Positions 6,603-14,050 of a DNA stretch of 18,483 bases are shown here, piece by piece. Each line of letters begins with the position of its first letter. Within the stretch, counting starts at the first letter, position 1. This stretch comes from an uncultured Roseburia sp. (lineage in GTDB: Bacteria > Bacillota > Clostridia > Lachnospirales > Lachnospiraceae), in contig CAJUNX010000059.1 of NCBI GenBank assembly GCA_910587865.1, positions 1-18,483 on the forward strand, read 5' to 3'. The notes under the pieces were generated by a model. That model searched no databases. It saw nothing but the letters and a program-made list of their open reading frames with translations, and was not told the DNA's origin. A program made the position numbers and the translations under genes.

Positions 6603-7850
6603 TCAAAAGCGGGCCGTAAATCGGATTTTTCCTTCTTCGGGATACTCCGCCGTCAGCGTTCCGCCAAATGTCTCCGCGATGGCACGTGCCGCCGACAGGC
6701 CGATCCCGTACCCGGAGGACGGACTGCTCTGAGTCCTGGCGGCATCTCCCCGGTAAAACCGCTCAAAGAGTCGTTCCGGATCGGAATCGGCGGGAATTTC
6801 ACAGGTATTTTCTTCTGCAATTCCGACATGACCTCCGTCACTCCACACGGAAACAGCAATGGTTCCGCCTTTTGGTGTGTACCTGACCGCATTGTCTGTC
6901 AGAATCGAGATCATCTGCGAAAACGTATCCCAGTGTACCTGCAGGAAAACATCGGGCCGGATGTCTGCGGAGAGCGTGATCTGCTTCTCTGCCACGGCGT
7001 ATTCGCAGGCCGACAGCATCTCGCCGATCACACCGCTGATATCCACGCGCTCTGCGGGCAGCTTCGCCTCCTCGTCAAGCTTTGCGAGCGTCAGAAGATT
7101 CGTCATCAGCACATTGAGCCGTCTGGTCTGAAGCCGGATATTTCTGCTGTATTTATTTTCGCCGTAAATCAGCGTCGCCGCGTCATTGTTGGACTGAATG
7201 ACGGCGAGGGGCGTTTTCAGCTCATGTCCGGCGTTGGTAATAAACTGCTTCTGCTTCTCGATCCCCGCCAGCACCGGCCGTACCACGCGCCCGGAAAATA
7301 ACACTGCAAATATCAGCATCAGAAACCAGCAGAAAACCGCAAGAACAGAGGAAATGCAGAATACCATCAGAAAAGTACGGAACTGACCGGCCGTGTCCAT
7401 AAAGAAAATCAGGCGGTCTGCCCCGATCTGCTTTACTTCATATTTATATCCATCGATTTTTCCAAAGACACCGGTGATCTCTGCGGCGTACTGCGCGGCC
7501 TGATCCTCATTGACAGAGGAAATCCGATCAAGACTGACAGAGAGAACGGCTCCGTCCGGATCGGTAAGAACCGTGAAAAAACGGGCGGATTGGAGCGTAT
7601 CCATATCTGTCGGCGGCGCAAAGGGCTTTGGATGACGAAAATCCCTCTGAGGAAATCTCTCTTCTCCTCTGACAAGGGTATGCAGAATGGAATCCGACTG
7701 GTGATCCAGAACGATCCAGCTGAATCCGCTGATCGCCCCGATCAGTACCGCCAGAAGGACGGTAACGGCTGACATGGCGAACAGAATAAACTTCCTTCTT
7801 AATGTTTTCTTCATGCCAGATGTTTTCTTCGTACCCGGCGTTTTCTTCAT
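6603..7850 (-). CDS. Sensor histidine kinase of a two-component system
   Basis: A 415-residue membrane kinase. It has a basic N-terminus, a first membrane helix (about 21-48), an extracytoplasmic domain of about 110 residues and a second helix (about 158-188). The DHp domain carries NAGHELKTPLAVI (206-218) with the phospho-accepting His209. The ATPase domain shows the N-box ILTDNAVRYTPKGG (316-329), LFERFYRGDAART (361-373) and GYGIGLSAA (380-388). The G1 box is degenerate (AEENTCEIPAD in place of DxGxG), a form I associate with this kinase subgroup. The ATG overlaps the response regulator stop by four bases (ATGA), with GGAG eight bases upstream, so the pair is coupled. The first 18 residues are three copies of a KKT-containing hexapeptide. 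The signal sensed is unknown; position makes the VTC/CotH operon a candidate target. Confidence 0.93.
   Translation of the reverse strand: MKKTPGTKKTSGMKKTLRRKFILFAMSAVTVLLAVLIGAISGFSWIVLDHQSDSILHTLVRGEERFPQRDFRHPKPFAPPTDMDTLQSARFFTVLTDPDGAVLSVSLDRISSVNEDQAAQYAAEITGVFGKIDGYKYEVKQIGADRLIFFMDTAGQFRTFLMVFCISSVLAVFCWFLMLIFAVLFSGRVVRPVLAGIEKQKQFITNAGHELKTPLAVIQSNNDAATLIYGENKYSRNIRLQTRRLNVLMTNLLTLAKLDEEAKLPAERVDISGVIGEMLSACEYAVAEKQITLSADIRPDVFLQVHWDTFSQMISILTDNAVRYTPKGGTIAVSVWSDGGHVGIAEENTCEIPADSDPERLFERFYRGDAARTQSSPSSGYGIGLSAARAIAETFGGTLTAEYPEEGKIRFTARF
7797..7850 (-). repeat. Three 18-bp tandem repeats at the start of the kinase gene
   Basis: Three adjacent units, each [A]TGAAGAAAAC or ACGAAGAAAAC plus seven bases, at 7850-7833, 7832-7815 and 7814-7797. 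They encode MKKTPG, TKKTSG and MKKTLR. Loss or gain of one unit keeps the frame. The third unit has its own ATG at 7814 but no ribosome binding site, so the ATG at 7850 is preferred. Confidence 0.8.
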
Positions 7851-8521
7851 AGCGGCATCTCCAGGCGGTATCCGATATTGCGCTTTGACACGATCCGAAC
7901 CAGCGACTTCATGGCCGCAAGCCTTTTGCGAAGATACGAAATATAGAGCCAGACGCTGTTGACATCCGTTTCCGCATCATAACCCCAGGCTTTGATCAGC
8001 AGATTTTCGGAGGAGAGAAAGATCCTGTGATGCTCCATCAGCTGCTCCATCAGGCGGTATTCCTGCCTGGGAAGTATGCATCCTCTATCCCCGCAGGATA
8101 AGGCGCCCGACTGGATATTCAGCGTCAGATCGCCAAATGTAAGCAGATCCGGGTGAAACTCCTCGCGCCGCCGCAGCATCGCGCGGACACGGGCCAGCAG
8201 CTCGCCCATATCAAACGGCTTGGGAAGATAGTCGTCCGCCCCGGCATCCAGTCCGCGGATGCGGTCATCCACCTGCGTCTTTGCCGTAAGCAGCAGGATC
8301 GGTGTCCTGCACCCGTTTTTCCGCAGCGCAGAGAGTACCTCGACTCCGTCCCGCCCGGGCATCATAATATCCAGAATGATCCCGTCATAATCACCGGCGA
8401 GGGCATAATCGTACGCGTCCACGCCGTTATACACGGCATCGACGATATAATTGTGATAGGCCAGGATGTCCGCCACCGCCTCTGAAAGCGCGCGCTCATC
8501 CTCCGCATAGAGCAGCTTCAT
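7847..8521 (-). CDS. OmpR/PhoB-family response regulator
   Basis: A 224-residue DNA-binding response regulator, partner of the kinase encoded immediately downstream. The receiver domain (1-115) has acidic residues ED at 7-8, the phosphorylation site Asp51 in ILDIMMPG, the conserved Thr79 in LLLTAK and Lys101 in LPKPF. The winged-helix output domain (about 128-222) ends with SVWLYISYLRKRL and VSKRNIGYRL, typical of the family. The ATG at 8521 is chosen because GGAG lies six bases upstream. The ATG at 8524 is only three bases from it, and an in-frame extension to 8614 reads non-conserved sequence across the likely promoter. Its DNA targets are not visible in the sequence. Confidence 0.95.
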   Translation of the reverse strand: MKLLYAEDERALSEAVADILAYHNYIVDAVYNGVDAYDYALAGDYDGIILDIMMPGRDGVEVLSALRKNGCRTPILLLTAKTQVDDRIRGLDAGADDYLPKPFDMGELLARVRAMLRRREEFHPDLLTFGDLTLNIQSGALSCGDRGCILPRQEYRLMEQLMEHHRIFLSSENLLIKAWGYDAETDVNSVWLYISYLRKRLAAMKSLVRIVSKRNIGYRLEMPL

Positions 8522-8569
8522 CATGTTCTCCTTTGAAAAATGATTTCGTGTACGGCTTTTCCCATTTTT

Positions 8570-8578
8570 ATCATAGCA
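8570..8578 (-). promoter_or_regulatory. Candidate extended -10 promoter of the two-component operon
   Basis: On the minus strand, TGC TATGAT with the hexamer at 8575-8570. The predicted start near 8563 gives a leader of about 40 bases. No strong -35 box is visible. Confidence 0.45.
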
Positions 8579-8629
8579 GCCGAACCTAAGATCAGCATAA
8601 GAAAAAATCTTCATTTACCCGAACCGTCG

Positions 8630-9076
8630 TTACTCCTCACGCATCGCCGATACTCTGCATTTGTAGTTTTCCTCTAATATCTTCACGAGATCCTCCGCCA
8701 TCCTCTCCTGCATCTCACCACCCGAATCCTGATAGAATTCCATGCACATCGTCTGGATTCCGAGCCCGCAGTCTTTTATCATGTCGCGCACCTCCTCCGT
8801 CACCCGGTAACCGCGCTCCCTCTCCCATTCACTGAGTGAGGCGGGATCCTCCGGTTCCCCGAATATATGCGCTTCCTCCCACTCATGGTCCCCGTACCCC
8901 GGCAGCTCCCAGCCCTGCGACGTCCGGATCTCAGCCCTGATACTTCCTCCGTCCGCCCGGTAATGCAGGATTATCTCCTGCGCTTTTTCTTTTGCGAATA
9001 CCTCCAGCCAGAGATCGATCCCCTTTTGCAGATACTCTGCGATCTCATCTCTCCATTCCTCATAACTTAGAACCAT
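8630..9076 (-). CDS. Acidic protein of unknown function (148 aa)
   Basis: A 148-residue soluble, glutamate-rich protein that I cannot place in a family. The N-terminus reads MVLSYEEWRDEIAEYLQKGI, the centre has a beta-like stretch with IILHYRADGGSIRAEIRT, and the C-terminus is helical and ends in REE. It has no signal peptide or membrane helix. The ATG at 9076 is chosen over an in-frame ATG at 9109 because GAGGAAGG lies directly upstream of it. The gene lies 168 bp after murE and about 110 bp before the response regulator, with no obvious terminator on either side. Its size, acidity and scattered tryptophans resemble small immunity or adaptor proteins, but no toxin gene is adjacent, so no function is assigned. 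Confidence 0.75.
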   Translation of the reverse strand: MVLSYEEWRDEIAEYLQKGIDLWLEVFAKEKAQEIILHYRADGGSIRAEIRTSQGWELPGYGDHEWEEAHIFGEPEDPASLSEWERERGYRVTEEVRDMIKDCGLGIQTMCMEFYQDSGGEMQERMAEDLVKILEENYKCRVSAMREE

Positions 9077-9178
9077 ATACCTTCCTCTCTTCCTGCCAGA
9101 CGTTATCACGGTTATCCCGCAGACGGTGCAGCCGGATTACAACTACCCGCAACAAGATTCCGCTCCATGTAAATGACG

Positions 9179-9226
9179 CGGCACGCCGCCTGTGAATCAC
9201 AGGCTTCCCTGACCGATATCGTGCCG
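9179..9226 (-). other. Nested hairpin in the spacer after murE
   Basis: An outer pair of 7-bp arms (CGGCACG at 9179-9185 and CGTGCCG at 9220-9226) encloses an inner perfect hairpin (GCCTGTG at 9188-9194, loop AAT, CACAGGC at 9198-9204). There is no T-run on either side, so it is not a standard terminator. It could be an mRNA-stabilising or processing structure at the 3' end of murE, or a leader structure for the 148-residue gene. Confidence 0.5.
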
Positions 9227-9244
9227 GCTGCGATCCGGGCAGGA

Positions 9245-10867
9245 TCATGTCCTCTGCACTTCTTTCACCGGCGACACCCCCCGCGTCCCCTCGCGCAGCT
9301 CATCGAGCACCTCCGCAACCGCCTCTCGCTCATCGTAGTGATATTTCACCCCTTTGATTTCCTGATAATTCTCATGCCCTTTTCCCAGCAGCACGATCAT
9401 ATCGCCCGGCTGTGCGTTTGTGATACAGTAGGCGATCGCCTCTTTCCGATCTTCAATCTCGATATAGCTCCCGTGGCTCCGCGCAAGCCCCGTGATAATA
9501 TCGTTGTTGATATCCCGGATCTCCTCGCTCCGCGGATTGTCGCAGGTGAGCACGCACAGATCCGCCAGCTCCCCCGTAACCTCACCCATATCATACCGGC
9601 GCAGCTTCGACCGGTCGCCCCCGCCGCCGTAGATACAGATCAGGCGCTTCGGGTGATATTCGAGCAGCGTCGTCAGCACGCTTCTGGTGCTGACCTCATT
9701 GTGCGCATAATCAATGATCAGATAATATTCCTTTGAGACCGGCAGCATCTCGACGCGTCCCTTTACCTGCACTCTGGAAAGTCCGTCAAGAATGCGTTCG
9801 TCGGAAATTCCCGCGAGATGGCAGACCAGCATCGTGACCAGCGCGTTATACACGTTAAACCTGCCCGGAATGTGCACCTTCGCCTGGCAGTTCATGCAGC
9901 CGCTGACCGCAAAATGCATGCCGAGCCGCCCGTCCTCATTGATAAATCCGACATCCGATGCCAGCAGATCCGGCGCGGCTCCTTCGTCCGCCGGAGATTT
10001 CCGCTGATCCGGCGCGGCTCCTTCGTCCGCCGGAGATTTCCGCTGATCCGGCGCGGCTGCCTTTCCCTGCAGTGACATATCGTCCCCTCCGGCCGAAAAC
10101 GTCCGCAGCTCACACGTATGTCCCGCCACAACCTGCTTCCAGTGCGCATCGTCCACATTGATGATCCCTGTCCTGCACTGTCGGAAGAGGAGGCTCTTGC
10201 ACTCCTGATATTCTTCAAATGTCGCATGTTCCGTCGGCCCGATGTGATCCGGGGACAGATTCGTAAAGACGCCGTAATCAAAACAGATCCCTGCCGTCCG
10301 GTCCATCTTTAAGCCCTGCGAGGACACCTCCATCACGACATACTCGCAGCCTGCTTCCACCATCGCGGCAAAAAAGCGGTGAATCTCGTAGGATTCCGGC
10401 GTCGTGTTTTTTGACGGGAGCTGTTCGTCTGCGATCAGCACGCCGATCGTCCCGATCAGACCGACTTTTTTCCCTGCACGTTCCAGCACGCTTTTGATCA
10501 TATAGGTCGTCGTCGTCTTGCCCTTTGTCCCGGTCAGACCGATCGTGATCAGCTTCCTGGCCGGATAATCAAACAGAGCGGCCGACATCAGCGCCAGCGC
10601 ACGCCTCGTGGATTCCACCTTTAAAACAGTGATCTCATCCGGGATCCGGGCCGCCTCCTCCCCGCGCTCCACTACAATCACGGACGCCCCTTTTTCCACC
10701 GCATCGGGGATATAGGTATGACCGTCCGCCACGGCTCCCACCATGCAGACAAATACCGTATCCTTTGCGATTTTGCGGGAATCATACACGATATCGCGTA
10801 CCGCCGCTTCCATGCTGCCCTGCAGACATTCGTATTCCAGCTCCTGACAGATCTGACTTAATCTCAT
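9245..10867 (-). CDS. murE: UDP-MurNAc-L-Ala-D-Glu:meso-diaminopimelate ligase
   Basis: Cytoplasmic Mur ligase that uses ATP to add the third amino acid to the peptidoglycan stem peptide. The 540 residues are somewhat longer than usual. The N-terminal UDP-binding domain ends near 100. The ATP-binding centre has GLTGTKGKTTTTYM (110-123), NTTPES (154-159), the lysine expected to be carbamylated in EECKS-like QECKS (Lys224), and HNEVST (389-394). The C-terminal domain carries DNPRSEE (443-449), the signature of the meso-diaminopimelate-specific enzyme, matching the dapF gene next door. Extra length comes from a repeat-built loop at about 269-303. The ATG at 10867 follows GGAGGTAAAG; an in-frame ATG at 10897 would begin inside the hairpin upstream. 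A terminator-like hairpin sits immediately before the ribosome binding site. Confidence 0.96.
   Translation of the reverse strand: MRLSQICQELEYECLQGSMEAAVRDIVYDSRKIAKDTVFVCMVGAVADGHTYIPDAVEKGASVIVVERGEEAARIPDEITVLKVESTRRALALMSAALFDYPARKLITIGLTGTKGKTTTTYMIKSVLERAGKKVGLIGTIGVLIADEQLPSKNTTPESYEIHRFFAAMVEAGCEYVVMEVSSQGLKMDRTAGICFDYGVFTNLSPDHIGPTEHATFEEYQECKSLLFRQCRTGIINVDDAHWKQVVAGHTCELRTFSAGGDDMSLQGKAAAPDQRKSPADEGAAPDQRKSPADEGAAPDLLASDVGFINEDGRLGMHFAVSGCMNCQAKVHIPGRFNVYNALVTMLVCHLAGISDERILDGLSRVQVKGRVEMLPVSKEYYLIIDYAHNEVSTRSVLTTLLEYHPKRLICIYGGGGDRSKLRRYDMGEVTGELADLCVLTCDNPRSEEIRDINNDIITGLARSHGSYIEIEDRKEAIAYCITNAQPGDMIVLLGKGHENYQEIKGVKYHYDEREAVAEVLDELREGTRGVSPVKEVQRT
9967..10058 (-). repeat. 39-bp tandem duplication within murE
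   Basis: Two identical 39-bp units (9967-10005 and 10006-10044) are followed by 14 bases of a third. They encode AAPDQRKSPADEG twice (residues 271-283 and 284-296) and then AAPD. Exact identity at the DNA level indicates a recent duplication. The unit length is a multiple of three, so copy-number change keeps murE in frame. Confidence 0.95.
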
Positions 10868-10878
10868 CTTTACCTCCG

Positions 10879-10909
10879 AAAACCCGCCGGAGCGCAATGC
10901 TCCCGCGGG
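10879..10909 (-). terminator. Terminator-like hairpin just before the murE ribosome binding site
   Basis: On the minus strand, an 11-bp stem with one mismatch (10909-10899 paired with 10893-10883), a 5-base loop and TTTT. The T-run is immediately followed by CGGAGG, the murE ribosome binding site. It may end dapF transcription incompletely, act as an attenuator, or protect the 5' end of a processed murE message. The rest of the dapF-murE spacer (10910-11027) shows no gene. Confidence 0.55.
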
Positions 10910-11027
10910 ATTTATCTCATTCTGTTTAAATGCTGCTCCTATTCGGGCGCTCCTCTCATGCTCCGCGGCATATGCTCATTCATGCGTGCATCCCTGATTC
11001 GCCCATTCTTCGAAGCCTGACTGAAGT

Positions 11028-11879
11028 TTATAGAAAAATATGCGACACATCAATCTCCGACTCAAACACCGTGTGTGAAGGCCCCGTCATAAACAGATGC
11101 CCCGTCGCCTCGTTCCACTCAATCAGAAGCGGCCCGCCGATCTGCTCCACCGTCACCTTCCGGTCTGTTCTCCCGGTCAGCACGCCTGCCACTACAGCCG
11201 TCGCGCATCCGGTCCCGCACCCGATCGTCTCGCCGGTTCCGCGCTCCCACTCCCGGATCTTCAGCCGGTCGCGCGCCACAAACTCCACAAACGTGACATT
11301 CGTCTTATTCGGAAACAGCTCCGTCTTATGCTCGATCTCTCTGCCATACCCCTCGACATCCAGCTCATCCACGGAATCGACGAACATCGCACAGTGCGGA
11401 TTTCCCCAGGAGACTGCCGTGATCGCAAAGCTTCGGTCCCGCACCGTCACCGGCTGCTCCACGAACTCCGCAAGCCCGGTATTGACCGGAATCACCCGTG
11501 CAGACAGCCGCGGCTCCCCGATATCCGCGCGGATATTGGAAACCAGCCCGTCTGTCACCGTCAGCGTCAGGTGCTGCATCCCCCCGAGCGTCTCGATCAC
11601 AAGCTCTGTCTTATCCGTCAGGCGGTGGTCATAGACATACTTTCCCACGGAGCGGAGCGCGTTCCCGCACATCTCCCCCTCCGACCCGTCCGGGTTGAAC
11701 ATCCGCATCCTAAAATCCCCCCGGTCCGACGGGCAGATCAGCACCATGCCGTCCGACCCGACGGCAAAATGACGGTCGCTGACAAACCGCGCCAGTACGG
11801 GCAGATTCTTCAGTTCCTGATGGATCGCATCAATATAGACATAATCATTCCCATACGCCTGCATCTTCGTAAATTTCAT
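11028..11879 (-). CDS. dapF: Diaminopimelate epimerase
   Basis: Converts LL-diaminopimelate to the meso form, the precursor of both lysine and the MurE substrate. The 283-residue cytoplasmic protein has the two-domain fold of the family. The two catalytic cysteines are visible: Cys71 in GEMCGNALRSVGKY (68-81) and Cys221 in ETIGCGTGCATAVV (217-230). The N-terminal MQAYGNDYVYID (6-17) and FNPDGSEGEMCGN (61-73) match family landmarks. Its ATG directly follows the PARG stop (TAG then ATG), and its ribosome binding site GGAGG lies in the last codons of that gene, so the two are translationally coupled. The product feeds MurE, encoded 160 bp downstream. Confidence 0.96.
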   Translation of the reverse strand: MKFTKMQAYGNDYVYIDAIHQELKNLPVLARFVSDRHFAVGSDGMVLICPSDRGDFRMRMFNPDGSEGEMCGNALRSVGKYVYDHRLTDKTELVIETLGGMQHLTLTVTDGLVSNIRADIGEPRLSARVIPVNTGLAEFVEQPVTVRDRSFAITAVSWGNPHCAMFVDSVDELDVEGYGREIEHKTELFPNKTNVTFVEFVARDRLKIREWERGTGETIGCGTGCATAVVAGVLTGRTDRKVTVEQIGGPLLIEWNEATGHLFMTGPSHTVFESEIDVSHIFL

Positions 11880-12713
11880 CTATCCCTCCAAAAATGCTCT
11901 TATACATGACTGCCCTTTGGAATGATCCAGAACGGCATGGAACACAGAAGCAAAATACTGCCCCATCCCTTCTCCCAGAAGCTCCTTCCACCAGGCCGCT
12001 ACTTCTTTTGGATCATTCCGAAAAACTCCGCACCCGTATGCCCCGAGCACCAGGTGCTTTGCCTCCTGCTCCGCAAAGATTCCCAGCGCCAGCTTCATCC
12101 TTCGGCGCATCACCCTTCTGGCCTCCCCGACATCCTCGTTCTTTCGAATCACCTGCCCCATATTCACTGCCGGCAGGGTAAGCACGGAAGCCTGAACCGG
12201 CGTTTCTGCCAGCCGGAATGTCTCGTCGCGGAAGAATACTACTTCCGGAGAATAGATGCCGTAATCCAGATACATCATGGATTTATTCGCCCTGTTTTTC
12301 TCATAGTACTCCATATGTGCCGTCAGAGTGGGATAAAGCGTACCGGAGACCGCCAGGCTTTCCTCCTGGGCATTCGCCCCGTTCAGAAAACCGCCTCCCG
12401 GATTCTTTGCACTTGCAAAATTCAGGACGCCGATCTCCGTTTTTCCCTCCGCCGCAAGCTTACGGATGGCCCCCACTGTCGAAATATTCTCAACCCTTGT
12501 TTCCGGCTGATCGCAGCCCGCATGGGTCCCGTACGTTTCAAGTATGCGCTCCCCGTCTGCAATGGAAATCAGCCTGCTGCGCCTGACGGACTGCTCCATG
12601 TCCTCTTTTATTCTGATCTGTGCCCTGTGTCCCGCACACTCGCCTGCAAACGGCTCATAATACCCCCGTTCCATAATCTCCAGGGTCTCTCCCGCCAGCG
12701 CCTTTCTATCCAT
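11880..12713 (-). CDS. TIGR02452-like microbial-type PARG domain protein
   Basis: A 277-residue protein with the microbial-type poly(ADP-ribose) glycohydrolase signature: GGG at 106-108, seven residues, then QEE at 116-118, within FASAKNPGGGFLNGANAQEE (99-118). The glutamates of QEE are expected to be catalytic. Other landmarks are VLTLPAVNMGQ (177-187) and HLVLGAYGCGVFRNDP (220-235), typical of macrodomain-fold enzymes. By family, it should remove ADP-ribose from targets or cleave ADP-ribose polymers; the target here is unknown. It has no signal peptide, so it is cytoplasmic. GGGAGG precedes the ATG, which lies 34 bp after the PLP enzyme gene. The stop codon touches the dapF start, so the gene belongs to a PLP enzyme-PARG-DapF operon. 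No ADP-ribosyltransferase is seen nearby. Confidence 0.9.
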   Translation of the reverse strand: MDRKALAGETLEIMERGYYEPFAGECAGHRAQIRIKEDMEQSVRRSRLISIADGERILETYGTHAGCDQPETRVENISTVGAIRKLAAEGKTEIGVLNFASAKNPGGGFLNGANAQEESLAVSGTLYPTLTAHMEYYEKNRANKSMMYLDYGIYSPEVVFFRDETFRLAETPVQASVLTLPAVNMGQVIRKNEDVGEARRVMRRRMKLALGIFAEQEAKHLVLGAYGCGVFRNDPKEVAAWWKELLGEGMGQYFASVFHAVLDHSKGQSCIRAFLEG

Positions 12714-12747
12714 ACTCCTCCCTCTGACACGCCTTAGAACTCCTCAC

Positions 12748-13929
12748 TCACTGCATGGCCCGCTCCAGATCCGCAATGATATCATCCGCGTTCTCGATCC
12801 CGACCGACATCCGCAGGAAACTGTCCGTGATTCCCAGCGCGTCCTTGACCGCCTTCGGCGTATCCTCATGCGTCTGCGTCGTCGGGTAGGTGATCAGCGT
12901 CTCCGTCCCGCCGAGACTCTCCGCAAACATTATCATATCCACGTTTTTTAAAATCTTCTTCGCCGTCTCAAAACAGTCCACCGTAAAAGAAAGCATCCCG
13001 CCGAAGCCCGTCGTCTGGTGCATCGTCACATCGTAATCCCTGTGATCCTCAAAGCCGACATAGTAGACTTTCTTCACCTTCGGATGTTTTTTCAGCCATG
13101 CGGCAACCTTCTTCGCGTTCTCATTGTGCCGGTCCATACGCACCGCGAGCGTCTTGATCCCCCGGAGAATCAGCCAGCTGTCCAGCGGCGCAAGCTGACT
13201 GCCGTGTGATTTGATGTGCACATGAATCTTATCCGCAATCTCCTGACTGTCACGCACCACCACGATTCCCGAGATCGTGTCATTGTGTCCGCCGAGATAC
13301 TTCGTGGAGCTGTGTGTCACGATATCCGCGCCAAGTGCAAGCGGCTTCTGAAAATAAGGCGTCAGAAACGTATTGTCTACAACCGTAAGTGCGCCAATCT
13401 CCTTCGCAATCTCCGCAATCGCGCGGATATCCGCCACCTTCATCAGCGGATTCGTCGGCGTCTCGACAAACAGCATCTTCGTCTCCGGACGAATCGCCGC
13501 ACGCACGGCATCCAGATCCGACATATCGACATAGGTGTGCGTGATCCCGTATTTTCCAAACACATCCCCGATGATGCGGAAGGTCCCTCCGTAAATATCA
13601 TCGGTAAGAATCACATGAGCCCCCGGATCCAGCAGCGAAAACACTGCCATATTGGCCGCCTGCCCGCTCGAAAAAGCGAACCCTTTGATCCCGCCCTCTA
13701 AGATCGCCATCGTGCGCTCCAATTCCTGTCTGGTCGGATTTTCCAGCCTGCTGTACGCAAAGCCGGTCGACTCCCCCAGCCCCGGATGCCGGAAGGTCGC
13801 AGACTGGAAAATCGGCATGCTCACCGCGCCGGTCAGCGGCTCATGCCCCAGCGCGCCGTGCACCACCTTCGACTCAAACCGTAATCCCTCTTTGGTATCA
13901 AAATCCGTGTAATTACTGAAATTTTTCAT
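12748..13929 (-). CDS. Trans-sulfuration PLP enzyme (cystathionine gamma-synthase/lyase family)
   Basis: A 393-residue cytoplasmic fold-type I PLP enzyme of the Cys/Met metabolism family. Landmarks are YSRLENPT (59-66), the phosphate-binding FSSGQAANMAVFSL (86-99), FVETPTNPLMKV (154-165), the aspartate in VVDNTF (183-188) and the PLP lysine Lys210 in HSSTKYLGGHND (206-217). The C-terminal SLGGTETLITYPTTQTHEDTP (338-358) resembles cystathionine gamma-synthase / O-acetylhomoserine thiolyase types such as MetI. Cystathionine gamma-lyase or methionine gamma-lyase activity cannot be excluded from sequence. The ATG at 13929 is chosen for GGAG six bases upstream; in-frame ATGs at 13941 and 13986 are poorer. 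First gene of the operon with PARG and DapF, divergent from the AraC regulator. Confidence 0.92.
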   Translation of the reverse strand: MKNFSNYTDFDTKEGLRFESKVVHGALGHEPLTGAVSMPIFQSATFRHPGLGESTGFAYSRLENPTRQELERTMAILEGGIKGFAFSSGQAANMAVFSLLDPGAHVILTDDIYGGTFRIIGDVFGKYGITHTYVDMSDLDAVRAAIRPETKMLFVETPTNPLMKVADIRAIAEIAKEIGALTVVDNTFLTPYFQKPLALGADIVTHSSTKYLGGHNDTISGIVVVRDSQEIADKIHVHIKSHGSQLAPLDSWLILRGIKTLAVRMDRHNENAKKVAAWLKKHPKVKKVYYVGFEDHRDYDVTMHQTTGFGGMLSFTVDCFETAKKILKNVDMIMFAESLGGTETLITYPTTQTHEDTPKAVKDALGITDSFLRMSVGIENADDIIADLERAMQ

Positions 13930-13972
13930 TTTCTTCTCCATTCCGCCCTCGGACAGGCATTTCTTACCATGT

Positions 13973-13978
13973 ATTATA
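13973..13978 (-). promoter_or_regulatory. Candidate -10 box of the PLP enzyme operon
   Basis: A perfect TATAAT on the minus strand at 13978-13973, start predicted near 13966, about 37 bases before the gene. The -35 region is poor. It lies back to back with the araC promoter, 43 bp apart, so a regulator bound between them could control both. Confidence 0.5.
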
Positions 13979-14021
13979 CAGAACACTTTTTAAAAGATAT
14001 AGTCGTTTTGTGCTTTTTATA

Positions 14022-14050
14022 TTGCAGATAGTGCTGATCTCTGCTATACT
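14022..14050 (+). promoter_or_regulatory. Sigma-A promoter for the repeat leader and araC-family gene
   Basis: TTGCAG (14022-14027), a 17-bp spacer and TATACT (14045-14050) preceded by an extended -10 TGC. The start is predicted near 14057, giving a leader of about 290 bases that contains the whole tandem repeat array before the regulator's ATG at 14346. Confidence 0.75.

Noticed and set aside
8522..8614. Upstream in-frame start for the response regulator
   Set aside because: Adds 31 residues absent from the family and runs through the likely promoter; AAAGGAG supports the start at 8521.
9060..9248. 62-codon minus-strand frame between murE and the 148-residue gene
   Set aside because: Arg-rich, no ribosome binding site, overlaps the start of the better-supported gene and the nested hairpin.
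11097..11909. 270-codon plus-strand frame opposite dapF
   Set aside because: It is antisense to a dapF with both catalytic cysteine motifs, reads as low-quality His/Arg/Pro-rich sequence and has no ribosome binding site.
11922..12737. 271-codon plus-strand frame opposite the PARG gene
   Set aside because: Antisense shadow of a gene with a clear GGG-X7-QEE signature; no family resemblance of its own.
13930..14044. Riboswitch (for example SAM-type) ahead of the sulfur amino-acid enzyme
   Set aside because: The predicted leader is under 40 bases, too short for any known SAM riboswitch, and no such fold is visible.
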